A stretch of 64,000 bases of DNA from contig JAEOTA010000081.1 in the NCBI GenBank assembly GCA_016840085.1, forward strand, positions 186,001 to 250,000. The letters are read 5' to 3'. The DNA comes from Promethearchaeota archaeon (GTDB lineage Archaea; Asgardarchaeota; Lokiarchaeia; Sigyniarchaeales; SOKP01). Shown piece after piece: positions 53,739 through 62,884 of the stretch. Position numbers and translations under genes: made by a program. Below the pieces are notes generated by a model. It was not told the DNA's origin, made no database searches, and worked only from the letters and a program-made list of their open reading frames with translations. Within the stretch, counting starts at the first letter, position 1. Each line of letters opens with the position of its first letter.

Positions 53739-55472
53739 ATGACAATTCCTGAAAATGAAAAAGAAACTCTTGAGTTATTGGAGAAACATATAGGAAAGTC
53801 AATATGGGAAGTAACAGAATTGGAACGTTATAGATTTGGTTACTATGTACAAAATGATCATATTATTGGTTTATCTCTTTTTTCTTGTGGGTTATCTACT
53901 ATTCCTGAAGAGATAAAGTCATTTTCTTCACTTAAAGAATTCTATTTAAGAGGAAATAATTTAAGATCGATTCCAGAAGAATTATGTGCTCTATCTTCAC
54001 TGGAAATATTAGATTTAAGTGAAAATCATTTATCAAAATTACCAGATTTCATTAATTTGTTATCTAATCTTAGAGAATTGGATTTAGAATCAAATAATTT
54101 AGCGGATATACCTGAAACAATGGGAAATATTTCATCTCTTGAACTTTTAGACTTAAGTGAAAATGAAATTATAGAGATACCATATTCTTTAGGAAATTTA
54201 ATAAATTTAAAGACTTTAGATCTAAGTGGAAATAATATTGATTCTCTTCCAGATTCAATTGGTTCACTAAGATCCTTAGAAATATTATATTTAGGAAATA
54301 ATAAGTTAAATACATTTCCTGAGTCAATTGGTTCATTAACATCATTGAAAAGATTGAATTTAAGAAATAATCGTATAAAAACACTGCCAGAAAGTATAGG
54401 CGATTTATCATTATTAAGTTCTTTTTTCTTAAAAGGAAACAGTCTAGAAAGCCTTCCTAATTCAATAGGGAAATTAAATAATTTGATATATTTAGGCTTT
54501 ACATCAAATAGACTAACTTCTCTTCCTGAAAGTATTGGTTCTCTTACCTCATTAGAAAATTTAAGTGTTTCCTCGAATAATTTAATTAAACTTCCCAATT
54601 CAATAGGTTCTCTTACATCTTTATTAAGATTAGAAATCTCAGACAATAAGTTAAAAAATTTACCAGATTCAATTGGAGAATTATCGTCTCTTCAAATATT
54701 ACGATGTGACCGCAATCAATTAACAGAGATCCCAGACTCAATAGGAGAACTAGAAAAATTAGAAATTTTAATACTTGAAATAAATAATTTAAGAAAGTTA
54801 CCTGAATCAATAAACCAATTGAAGTCTCTTAGAGAATTAAATCTATATGACAATAAAATTGAAACTTTAACAGAATCTATAGGTGATCTTCCATCATTAG
54901 AAATATTGGATTTGGAAAAAAATGAATTGAAGGAACTCCCAGAGTCTATAGGTTCACTTGGTTCACTTTTAGAGCTGGATATATCTACAAATAAATTAGA
55001 AAGTGTCCCCCAAACTATTGGTTCACTTCCTTTAATAAAAAACTTAATGCTTGGGTTCAATAAACTAAAAATCATACCAAAATCTTTAGGATTCCTTACA
55101 TCGCTTGAAATCTTAGATTTAGGAAAAAATAATTTAATAGAAATTCCCGAAACCATAGGTTCTCTTACGTCACTAAAACATTTATATTTATATTACAATG
55201 AAATCGAAAATATTCCAGAATCAATCGGTTCATTGAATTCTTTAAAATATCTATATTTAGGTAATAATAGATTGAATGCACTTCCAGAATCAATAAGATA
55301 TCTTAAAAACTTAAAATATTTGTTTTTAAGGACAAATAATCTGACAAAATTGCCAGAATCATTAGAAGCATTACCATCTCTTCAATATTTAAATATCGAA
55401 AAAAATAATCTAAAAGGATACTTAGACTTGTTAGATAAATTAGAAATAAAAGGTATTAAAATTTTAAAATAA
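53739..55472 (+). CDS. Leucine-rich repeat protein, 23-residue repeats
   Basis: A 577-aa protein. After about 45 charged residues it consists almost entirely of tandem LRRs with the pattern LxxLxLxxNxLxxLPxSIGxLxS. I count about 23 units, each exactly 23 residues (69 bases) in the middle 21 units. The SIGSL phrase recurs with small changes, so the array grew by duplication. There is no signal peptide, membrane helix or fused GTPase, so it is probably cytoplasmic. The pattern resembles Ras-group LRR proteins (plant PIRL, Shoc2-like), which act as binding scaffolds. Its partner is unknown. It stands alone before the hut genes. Confidence 0.82.
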   Translation: MTIPENEKETLELLEKHIGKSIWEVTELERYRFGYYVQNDHIIGLSLFSCGLSTIPEEIKSFSSLKEFYLRGNNLRSIPEELCALSSLEILDLSENHLSKLPDFINLLSNLRELDLESNNLADIPETMGNISSLELLDLSENEIIEIPYSLGNLINLKTLDLSGNNIDSLPDSIGSLRSLEILYLGNNKLNTFPESIGSLTSLKRLNLRNNRIKTLPESIGDLSLLSSFFLKGNSLESLPNSIGKLNNLIYLGFTSNRLTSLPESIGSLTSLENLSVSSNNLIKLPNSIGSLTSLLRLEISDNKLKNLPDSIGELSSLQILRCDRNQLTEIPDSIGELEKLEILILEINNLRKLPESINQLKSLRELNLYDNKIETLTESIGDLPSLEILDLEKNELKELPESIGSLGSLLELDISTNKLESVPQTIGSLPLIKNLMLGFNKLKIIPKSLGFLTSLEILDLGKNNLIEIPETIGSLTSLKHLYLYYNEIENIPESIGSLNSLKYLYLGNNRLNALPESIRYLKNLKYLFLRTNNLTKLPESLEALPSLQYLNIEKNNLKGYLDLLDKLEIKGIKILK

Positions 55473-55617
55473 TAAAATCTATCTTATAAGATCTCTGTAT
55501 TTTATTTTTAAAACTATTATCTTAGTTTAAACTACTATTTTATTATTAGTAATTATTTTACTGCACGATATTCCTTATAGGTTTAGTAATTTTAAAACAA
55601 TATAATTTAAATATTAA

Positions 55618-57657
55618 ATGGAGTTAGTTAAAACTATGGATATTTCAAAAGCTATGAAAATTAAGTTATCAGAGGAATTACCTCCATATCCAAAATTCGT
55701 AGAAGGGATAAGAAGAGCACCGTCTCGGGGATTTAAACTTACTCCTGCTCAAACAAAGCTAGCTCTTAAAAATGCTTTGAGATATATTCCGCCAGTTTTA
55801 CATGAAAAATTAGTTCCAGAGTTTTTAGAAGAATTAATTACTAGAGGACGAATTTATGGGTATAGATTCAGACCTGAGGGACATATTAAAGCAAAATCTA
55901 TAGATGAATATAAGGGAAATATTCTTGAAGGTAAAGCTTTGCAAGTTATGATAGATAATAATTTAGACTTTGATGTGGCACTTTACCCTTATGAATTAGT
56001 TACATATGGAGAAAGTGGGCAAGTATTTCAAAATTGGATGCAATATCGCATAATAAAAATGTATCTTGAAGAAATGACTGAAAATCAAACTCTTATTGTA
56101 GCCTCAGGGCATCCTATAGGCCTTTTCCCTACTTCACCTACTACACCCAGAGTAATTTCTACTAATGGATTAATGGTTGGCATGTTTGATAATCCTGATG
56201 ATTTTAATTTGGTAGCAGCTTTAGGCGTCGCTAATTATGGTCAGATGACAGCCGGAGGTTGGATGTATATTGGACCTCAGGGAATTGTGCATGGTACCTA
56301 TATTACGTTATTAAATGCAGCGCGGTTATATCTTAAAATCCCACAGGATAAAGATTTAAAACGGATTCTATATTTATCTTCTGGTCTTGGTGGTATGAGT
56401 GGAGCTCAAGCTAAGGCAGTAGAGATTGCAGGTGGGATTGGCGTCATTGCTGAAGTAGATAAATCAAGGATTAAAACTAGACATGAACAAGGATGGGTTT
56501 CTAAGATCTCGGATGATTTAGATGAAATTTTTAAATGGGTAGAGGATGCAAGGAAATCGGGTATACCTTTATCTATAGCGTATCATGGAAATATTGTGAA
56601 TTTATGGGAATATGTGGTTGAAAATAATATAAAAGTAGAACTTGCATCAGATCAAACTTCTTGCCATGCTGTGTACGAAGGAGGATATACTCCTTATCAA
56701 ATTAGCTTCAAAGAAGGAAGGGAGTTAATTAAAACTAACATCGAGAGATTCAAACAATTAGTAGATGAATCTTTAAAGGAAACCTTTAAACTTATTAAAA
56801 TCATGAAAAATAGGGGAACTCACTTTTGGGATTATGGAAATTCTTTTATGAAAGCTGTATTTGATGCAGGAGCTAAAGAAATTGCAATAAATGGAACTGA
56901 TCCTGCTGAAGGATTTATCTTTCCATCATATGTAGAAGATATTATGGGACCAATATGTTTTGATTATGGATATGGTCCATTTCGATGGGTATGTTTATCT
57001 GGAAAAGAAGAAGATTTGGATAAAACTGATCAGGCAGCGATGAGTTTTATTAATCCTGAGAGAAGAACTCAAGATAGAGATAATTATTATTGGATTAGAG
57101 ACGCTAAAAAAAACAGGCTAGTTGTAGGGACAAAAGCTCGAATTCTATATGCTGATGCCAAAGAGCGTATCGATATCGCTCTTAAATTTAATGAATTAGT
57201 GAGGAAGGGAGAGATTGGGCCAATAATGTTAGGTAGAGATCATCATGATGTTTCTGGGACAGATTCACCTTTTAGAGAAACTTCAAATATCCGAGATGGA
57301 AGTAATGTGATGGCAGAAATGGCAGTTCATTGTTTTGCGGGGAATGCTGTTAGAGGTATGACTTATGTAGTTTTATCTAATGGAGGTGGTGTAGGCATTG
57401 GAAAATGTTTTAACGGTGGTTTTGGCTTAGTTTTAAATGGATCTGAAAGAGTTGATAACATTATCAAAAATGCTATTGAATGGGATGTTATGGGGGGTAT
57501 AGCGAGAAGAAGTTGGGCTAGAAACCCTAATGCTTTTCAAACTGCTTATAATTGGAATATAGAAAATGAAAAGAGAGGGCATTTAACACTACCATTTATA
57601 GCAGAAGATACACTTTTAGATGAAATTGTTGAAGATTATTTAGATAAATTAGAGTAA
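55618..57657 (+). CDS. hutU: Urocanate hydratase, long form
   Basis: Second enzyme of histidine degradation, converting urocanate to imidazolonepropionate with bound NAD+. The NAD-binding phrase LSSGLGGMSGAQAKAVEIAGG is near residues 261-281. ASGHPIGLFPTSP and FDYGYGPFRWVCLSGKEEDL are family blocks, as is GRDHHDVSGTDSPFRETSNI. At 679 aa it is the longer type, as in animals and some archaea, rather than the roughly 560-aa bacterial form. It precedes hutH and hutI, all plus strand and closely spaced, so they probably form one operon. Confidence 0.93.
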   Translation: MELVKTMDISKAMKIKLSEELPPYPKFVEGIRRAPSRGFKLTPAQTKLALKNALRYIPPVLHEKLVPEFLEELITRGRIYGYRFRPEGHIKAKSIDEYKGNILEGKALQVMIDNNLDFDVALYPYELVTYGESGQVFQNWMQYRIIKMYLEEMTENQTLIVASGHPIGLFPTSPTTPRVISTNGLMVGMFDNPDDFNLVAALGVANYGQMTAGGWMYIGPQGIVHGTYITLLNAARLYLKIPQDKDLKRILYLSSGLGGMSGAQAKAVEIAGGIGVIAEVDKSRIKTRHEQGWVSKISDDLDEIFKWVEDARKSGIPLSIAYHGNIVNLWEYVVENNIKVELASDQTSCHAVYEGGYTPYQISFKEGRELIKTNIERFKQLVDESLKETFKLIKIMKNRGTHFWDYGNSFMKAVFDAGAKEIAINGTDPAEGFIFPSYVEDIMGPICFDYGYGPFRWVCLSGKEEDLDKTDQAAMSFINPERRTQDRDNYYWIRDAKKNRLVVGTKARILYADAKERIDIALKFNELVRKGEIGPIMLGRDHHDVSGTDSPFRETSNIRDGSNVMAEMAVHCFAGNAVRGMTYVVLSNGGGVGIGKCFNGGFGLVLNGSERVDNIIKNAIEWDVMGGIARRSWARNPNAFQTAYNWNIENEKRGHLTLPFIAEDTLLDEIVEDYLDKLE

Positions 57658-57731
57658 TAACTTTTAATTATTAATAATTCAAAATTGTTTTAATATAGTC
57701 AATTTAATATAAAATATAATGAGGAAATAAT

Positions 57732-59258
57732 ATGGTAGAGAAATTCGGATACGGAATCGATCAATTGACAATAGATAAAGCCTTAAAGATTGCACGTGGT
57801 CAAATAATAGGCATTTTATCTGATGATATTAAATCTAAAATAGAGGAGAATTTTAATGCAGTTCAATCAATTGCTAATGGAGATAAATTAGTATATAGCA
57901 TTAACACTGGCTTGGGCCCATTGTGCACAACAAGAATTTCAAGAGAAGAAACTTCCAAATTGCAGGAAAATCTACTTAAGAGTCATAGTGTAGGAGTTGG
58001 ATCATCTATAAGCCATGAAATTTCAAAATTGATGTTAATACTGAAAGTTCATGCTTTATGTATGGGTGTTTCTGGAATTTCATTACAATTAGTAGAGAGG
58101 ATTTGCTGGCACATAGACAATAATCTTATTCCGTTAGTTCCTGAGCAAGGATCAGTTGGGGCATCAGGTGATTTAGCTCCACTAGCTCATTTATTTTTAC
58201 CTTTAATTGGATTAGGCTATTTATCAAAGGAGGGGAGTGATTTTATTCCAACACACTTAATATTAAAAGAACACAATTTAAAACCATTGAAACTTCATGC
58301 AAAAGAAGGTATAGCTTTAATTAATGGAACACAATTTATTACTGCACATGCATTAAAAGTATCAGAAAAATTATCAAACTGTCTTGATCATGCAGATCTC
58401 ATAGGTGCTCTAACTCTTGAAAGTTATTTAGGATCACCTCAACCCTTTGTAGAAAAGTTAATAAAACTAAGACCCCATAAGGGTGCTTTGATTGTAGCAA
58501 AAAGATTTAGAAAATTTTTAGAAGACTCTCAATTAGTAGAATCACATAAAGATTGTGGAAGAGTGCAAGATCCTTATTCAATTAGGTGTATACCACAAGT
58601 TCATGGTACATCAAGAGATGCTTTAGAACATTTAAATGAAAAATTATTATGTGAGTTAAATTCAGTTACTGATAATCCTATTATTTTTAATGAAACTGAA
58701 ACTTATAGTGGTGGGAATTTTCATGGACAACCCCTTGCTTTACCTTTGGATTATGTGAGTTTTGCTGCTTCTGAACTTGGAAATATTTCTGATAGACGAA
58801 CTTATTTGCTAATCGAAGGAAAATGGGGATTACCTTCATATTTAATAGAGAATGCAGGACTAAATTCTGGATTTATGATAACACAATATACTTCAGCAGC
58901 TCTGGTTAGTGAAAATAAAACTCTCTGTTTTCCTGCAAGTGCAGATAGTATTCCTACAGGAGGTGGACAGGAAGATCATGTAAGTATGGGATCTATAAGT
59001 GCCAGAAAGGCCCTTAGAATAATAGAGAATCTTGAAAAGATACTTGCTATTGAGCTTTTATGTGCTGCACAAGCATTTGATTTTAGGAGACCTTTGAAAT
59101 CAAGCAAAGTCATTGAAAATTGCCACAAATGCATACGTAAGAAAATACCACATATAAATGAAGATACTATATTATCCAAATATATAAACGTCTCAGTAGA
59201 AATTATAAGAAGTAATGAATTATTAAATATCGCTCAAAAATTCCTAGAAGGGGCTTAA
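57732..59258 (+). CDS. hutH: Histidine ammonia-lyase
   Basis: First enzyme of histidine degradation, releasing ammonia to give urocanate. The self-forming MIO cofactor triad is A144-S145-G146 in GSVGASGDLAPLAHL. YSINTGLGPL opens the active site, and TSRDALEHLNEKLLCELNSVTDNP and the SGGNFHGQPLALPLDY segment follow. The 508-aa length is normal. A Shine-Dalgarno-like GAGGA precedes the ATG by seven bases. Stop and the hutI start are one base apart. Phenylalanine/tyrosine ammonia-lyase is unlikely given the hut genes on both sides. Confidence 0.95.
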   Translation: MVEKFGYGIDQLTIDKALKIARGQIIGILSDDIKSKIEENFNAVQSIANGDKLVYSINTGLGPLCTTRISREETSKLQENLLKSHSVGVGSSISHEISKLMLILKVHALCMGVSGISLQLVERICWHIDNNLIPLVPEQGSVGASGDLAPLAHLFLPLIGLGYLSKEGSDFIPTHLILKEHNLKPLKLHAKEGIALINGTQFITAHALKVSEKLSNCLDHADLIGALTLESYLGSPQPFVEKLIKLRPHKGALIVAKRFRKFLEDSQLVESHKDCGRVQDPYSIRCIPQVHGTSRDALEHLNEKLLCELNSVTDNPIIFNETETYSGGNFHGQPLALPLDYVSFAASELGNISDRRTYLLIEGKWGLPSYLIENAGLNSGFMITQYTSAALVSENKTLCFPASADSIPTGGGQEDHVSMGSISARKALRIIENLEKILAIELLCAAQAFDFRRPLKSSKVIENCHKCIRKKIPHINEDTILSKYINVSVEIIRSNELLNIAQKFLEGA

Positions 59259-59259
59259 T

Positions 59260-60567
59260 ATGTTTGTAGCTTCAACATATTCAAAAAAACAAATCTTTAC
59301 TGATGTGGAGCCAGATCTCGTTATTTTTCATGCTAATCAACTTGTTACCATGGATACTACATTTGGTGCCCCGAGAATAAATGAAGAAATGTCTGAGTTG
59401 GCAATTATACATGACGGAGCAGTTGCAGTTAAAGATGAAAGAATTATTTTTGTAGGGACAACTGAAGAACTAATGTCAAAATTTGAATTTGGGAAAATTC
59501 ATACAAAAATAAATGCAAAAAACAGATTAGTTACTCCTGGTTTTGTGGATCCGCACACTCATGTTATTTTTGGTGGTACAAGAGAAATTGAATTATCCTT
59601 AAAAATTAACGGAAAAACATATCTAGAGATTTTAAATGAAGGAGGGGGAATTTTAAAAACTGTTAGAGAAACCAGGGAAGCTTCATTAGCTAAGTTAATA
59701 GAAAATGGGAAAAAAATTTTAGATCGAATGATGTTTTATGGTACAACCACAGCAGAAATAAAGTCTGGTTATGGATTAACTACTGAAAGTGAACTAAAAA
59801 TATTAAGAGCCGCTAAAATCTTAAATGAAGAACATCCTATAGATATAATCTCAACGTTTTTAGGTGCCCATGCAATACCCCCCGAATATAAAGATAACCC
59901 AGATGATTATGTTGATTTAATTATTTCAGAAATGATTCCAACAGTTGTTAAAGAAGAACTTGCAGAATTTTGTGATGTATTTTGTGAAAAAGGAATATTT
60001 TCAATAAAACAAACTAGAAAAATAATTAATAGAGCGAAAAGATATGGATTAAAACCTCAGATTCATATTGATGAAATCGTTGATACAAATGGCGCCTTAT
60101 TAGCTGCTGAAGTGAAAGCAATTCAAACAGGACATTTACTTAAATCGAATGATCATGGGTTAAAAGCAATGGCAGATGCGGGGATCATTGCAACTCTCTT
60201 ACCTGGAACTCCTTTCTGTTTAATGTCAAATGAATATGCTCCCGCAAGAAAGATGATTCAAATGGGAATCCCAATAGCAATAGCAACTGATCTTAATCCA
60301 AATTGTTGGACAGAATCAATGCAAATGATTATTGCATTAACCTGTTACAATATGAAACTAACTCCTGCTGAAGCTTTATCTGCAGCAACTATTAATAGCG
60401 CATGTGCTCTTCAAAGACAAGATGAAATTGGGAGTTTAGAAATAGGAAAAAAGGCAGATTTAATTATATTTGAAGTTCCAAATTATCATTTCATTCCTTA
60501 TCATTTTGGAATTAATTTAGTATCTAAAGTAATTAAGAATGGAAAAATTGTAGTTGATAATAAATAA
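59260..60567 (+). CDS. hutI: Imidazolonepropionase
   Basis: Third enzyme of histidine degradation, hydrolysing imidazolonepropionate to formiminoglutamate. Amidohydrolase fold: the metal-binding HxH is in VDPHTHVIFGGTRE, the substrate-side motif is GTTTAEIKSGYGL, a His ligand is in QIHIDE, and ATDLNPNCWTESM carries the catalytic Asp. The beta-sandwich domain closes with ALQRQDEIGSLEIGKKADLIIFEV. The 435-aa length is normal. Its product feeds the glutamate formimidoyltransferase encoded convergently just downstream (12 bases between stops). Confidence 0.94.
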   Translation: MFVASTYSKKQIFTDVEPDLVIFHANQLVTMDTTFGAPRINEEMSELAIIHDGAVAVKDERIIFVGTTEELMSKFEFGKIHTKINAKNRLVTPGFVDPHTHVIFGGTREIELSLKINGKTYLEILNEGGGILKTVRETREASLAKLIENGKKILDRMMFYGTTTAEIKSGYGLTTESELKILRAAKILNEEHPIDIISTFLGAHAIPPEYKDNPDDYVDLIISEMIPTVVKEELAEFCDVFCEKGIFSIKQTRKIINRAKRYGLKPQIHIDEIVDTNGALLAAEVKAIQTGHLLKSNDHGLKAMADAGIIATLLPGTPFCLMSNEYAPARKMIQMGIPIAIATDLNPNCWTESMQMIIALTCYNMKLTPAEALSAATINSACALQRQDEIGSLEIGKKADLIIFEVPNYHFIPYHFGINLVSKVIKNGKIVVDNK

Positions 60568-60579
60568 TTGATGGATTTA

Positions 60580-61497
60580 TTAAAAATCAAAATAATGCTC
60601 TAACAAATGCTTTTCTTCAAGTTTTGCTGGTTTTTCAAGTTGCAAATAATATTCTAATGAGTTTAATACAGCATCTAAAGGTAAAACACCTATCAATTCT
60701 GTTCCTATTATAGCTACACCATAACGGGCAGCTTCAAGTCTCACTAATTCCATTTGTCGATAGAGAGGAGTCTTCCTAAAATTTATATTGGAAATCCCTA
60801 CTTGCACATATTCCCGTTTTGCCAATTCTGTTCCCATTGCTTTAATATTTACTAGTCCACCTGAACGTAAATGTATTGATTTCGCTACTTTTTTAGCAAT
60901 TTTAAGATCTTTAGTCCCTAGATTAATATTAAAGCTAATTAAAGGATTTCTAGCACCTGTTATAGTAGCACCTGCCGTTGGATGAAGCTCAGACGGACCA
61001 AGATCAGGTTTACGTTCAGGATCTGTTTTGATTGTCTCTTTCAACCCTTCATACTCTCCAACACGAATATTATCTATATTTGTTCTTTCCATTTTTCTGG
61101 CAGATTCTTCATATAAGTATACAGGAATACCTTCTTTTGCTATAGCTTCTGCAAATTTTATTGATAATTCAATACACTCCTCCATAGTCACATTTTGAGC
61201 AGGTACAAATGGAACAACATCAACAGCTCCAATTCTTGGATGTTGTCCTTTATGTTTGGTTATATCAATTAATTCAATAGCTTTTTTAGCAGCGGTAATA
61301 TTTGCTCTTAAAACAGCTTCAGGTATTCCTACAAAAGTAATTACAGCTCGATTGTAATCAGAATCATATTGAACATCAACGATGCGCGTGTTAGGAGTGT
61401 TTTTAATTACTGATACAATTAATTCAATCTTCTCTCTATCTATTCCTTCACTATAGTTAGGAACCGATTCTACAATTTTCTTTTTTCCTCTTTCCAT
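60580..61497 (-). CDS. ftcD: Glutamate formimidoyltransferase
   Basis: Transfers the formimino group of formiminoglutamate to tetrahydrofolate (or an archaeal pterin carrier), yielding glutamate and finishing the hut route. ESVPNYSEGIDREKIE opens the domain, then QHPRIGAVDVVPFVPAQNVT, and HLRSGGLVNIKAMG in the second half. The 305-aa length covers only the transferase domains; the cyclodeaminase half of animal FTCD is absent. It is convergent with hutI. The downstream cyclodeaminase (FchA) is not in the window. Confidence 0.92.
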   Translation of the reverse strand: MERGKKKIVESVPNYSEGIDREKIELIVSVIKNTPNTRIVDVQYDSDYNRAVITFVGIPEAVLRANITAAKKAIELIDITKHKGQHPRIGAVDVVPFVPAQNVTMEECIELSIKFAEAIAKEGIPVYLYEESARKMERTNIDNIRVGEYEGLKETIKTDPERKPDLGPSELHPTAGATITGARNPLISFNINLGTKDLKIAKKVAKSIHLRSGGLVNIKAMGTELAKREYVQVGISNINFRKTPLYRQMELVRLEAARYGVAIIGTELIGVLPLDAVLNSLEYYLQLEKPAKLEEKHLLEHYFDF

Positions 61498-61585
61498 AAT
61501 AAATAGCCTAGAAAAATTTGTTTTAATTTTAATAAAAATATAAAATTAATATTATTCTTACGAATAAATAAAATTAACTTTACAA

Positions 61586-62848
61586 TTACAATGAATATTT
61601 CTTCTTAGCATATGTTTTATCTGTAAAAACATAAATTTTATCTACCCCATTTCCAATAGGAATATTTTTTATTTCTAAATCAATTAATATCTTCTTCTCT
61701 TTTGTTCCTCTGGGAGATTTATTTACTAATTTGCCTTTATATCTTATATTTTTAGCTTTTTCATGAATATATGTATCTGTTTTTTTTCCCATAATAATGA
61801 TATCATCACCTTCCATCAAATAACCATTAGTTAAAACTATTTTAGCTGTTTTTTCTTTTGAATCATACTCTAAAATATCTCCTAGAGATATATATCTATA
61901 ATGAGATAAATTTGTTGGAGATTTATGTTGATGGTCTTCTTCAGTAACTCTTTTAAAATAGAAACCTGGTGTAAATCCTCGATTGTAAACTTTTTTTAAT
62001 TCTGAAACCCAACGACCTGCTCTCTTTTTTGTAAATGTTCCCTCATAATATGCTTCAATTGCTTCTCTATAAGTTTTGGTAACAATTTCTACGTAATGAG
62101 GATGTCGCATTCGACCTTCAATTTTAAAAGCATCGATTTTCGCGTTAATGAATTCAGGAATAGAGGCAATAGTACATAAATCTCTTGAATTCATAAATCT
62201 AACTCCATCATAAATGTATTCAGTACCAGATTCTTCTTTAACCCACCATCTTCTCCTACATGGCTGTTCACAATTTCCTCTATTTGCAGATTTCTCTTCA
62301 GTCCCACAAATATCTTGAGAAAAATAACATCTACCACTAACAGATGTACACATAGCTCCATGAATAAATGTCTCAATTTCTGTTTTTGTTAAATTTCTTT
62401 TTATCTCTTTAATTTTTTCAAGTGATAGTTCTCTTGCTAAAATAATGCGTTCAGCACCCAATTTTTCATAGAATCTTGCTGATAAGGAATTAGAAACATT
62501 ACACTGAGTAGATATATGAAAAGGAATGTTGAATTCTTTTGCGGTCTCTATTGCCGCCAAATCATGAACAATCACACCATCTATACCAGAATTCTTGCTT
62601 TCTTCTATGATCTTACGCATTAAATTCAATTCGTTATCATAAACTAAGATATTTGTTGTCAAATACGCTTTTAGGTCATTTTTATGACAGAAATTCACTG
62701 TCTTATTCAAGTTCTCTAAAGCAATATTTACCGAACGCATCCTCATATTGAACTTTTTAATTCCAAAATAAACAGAATCTGCATATTTGGAGGCCGCTTT
62801 TATTGCTTTAAGATTTTTTGCGGGAGCAAGTAATTCTACTTTATTCAT
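61586..62848 (-). CDS. Peptidase U32 family protein (YegQ/RlhA-like)
   Basis: TIM-barrel protein of the U32 family, 420 aa, whose known members hydroxylate RNA (RlhA, TrhP) rather than cleave proteins. VELLAPAKNLKAIKAA opens it. The signature ETFIHGAMCTSVSGRCYFSQ is at about residues 165-184, and the Cys set (GNCEQPCRRRW) binds an iron-sulfur cluster in relatives. The C-terminal extension has a small beta domain. The member type cannot be fixed here. It lies between ftcD and the larA-like gene on the same strand. Confidence 0.85.
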   Translation of the reverse strand: MNKVELLAPAKNLKAIKAASKYADSVYFGIKKFNMRMRSVNIALENLNKTVNFCHKNDLKAYLTTNILVYDNELNLMRKIIEESKNSGIDGVIVHDLAAIETAKEFNIPFHISTQCNVSNSLSARFYEKLGAERIILARELSLEKIKEIKRNLTKTEIETFIHGAMCTSVSGRCYFSQDICGTEEKSANRGNCEQPCRRRWWVKEESGTEYIYDGVRFMNSRDLCTIASIPEFINAKIDAFKIEGRMRHPHYVEIVTKTYREAIEAYYEGTFTKKRAGRWVSELKKVYNRGFTPGFYFKRVTEEDHQHKSPTNLSHYRYISLGDILEYDSKEKTAKIVLTNGYLMEGDDIIIMGKKTDTYIHEKAKNIRYKGKLVNKSPRGTKEKKILIDLEIKNIPIGNGVDKIYVFTDKTYAKKKYSL

Positions 62849-62884
62849 CTTTTTGGATTTTATACTATTACCCTTTTTTTAAAA

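Noticed and set aside
54026..54646. 206-codon open frame on the minus strand within the LRR gene
   Set aside because: It is an antisense shadow made by the repeated codons of the LRR array; its translation is a simple periodic Ser/Leu/Phe pattern.
54716..55156. Second antisense open frame in the LRR gene
   Set aside because: Same cause: periodic antisense of the 69-base repeat, not an independent gene.
53880..55440. Regular DNA repeats that might suggest a CRISPR array
   Set aside because: The 69-base period is coding LRR units with third-base variation, without conserved repeats and unique spacers. No CRISPR array or cas gene was seen in the window.
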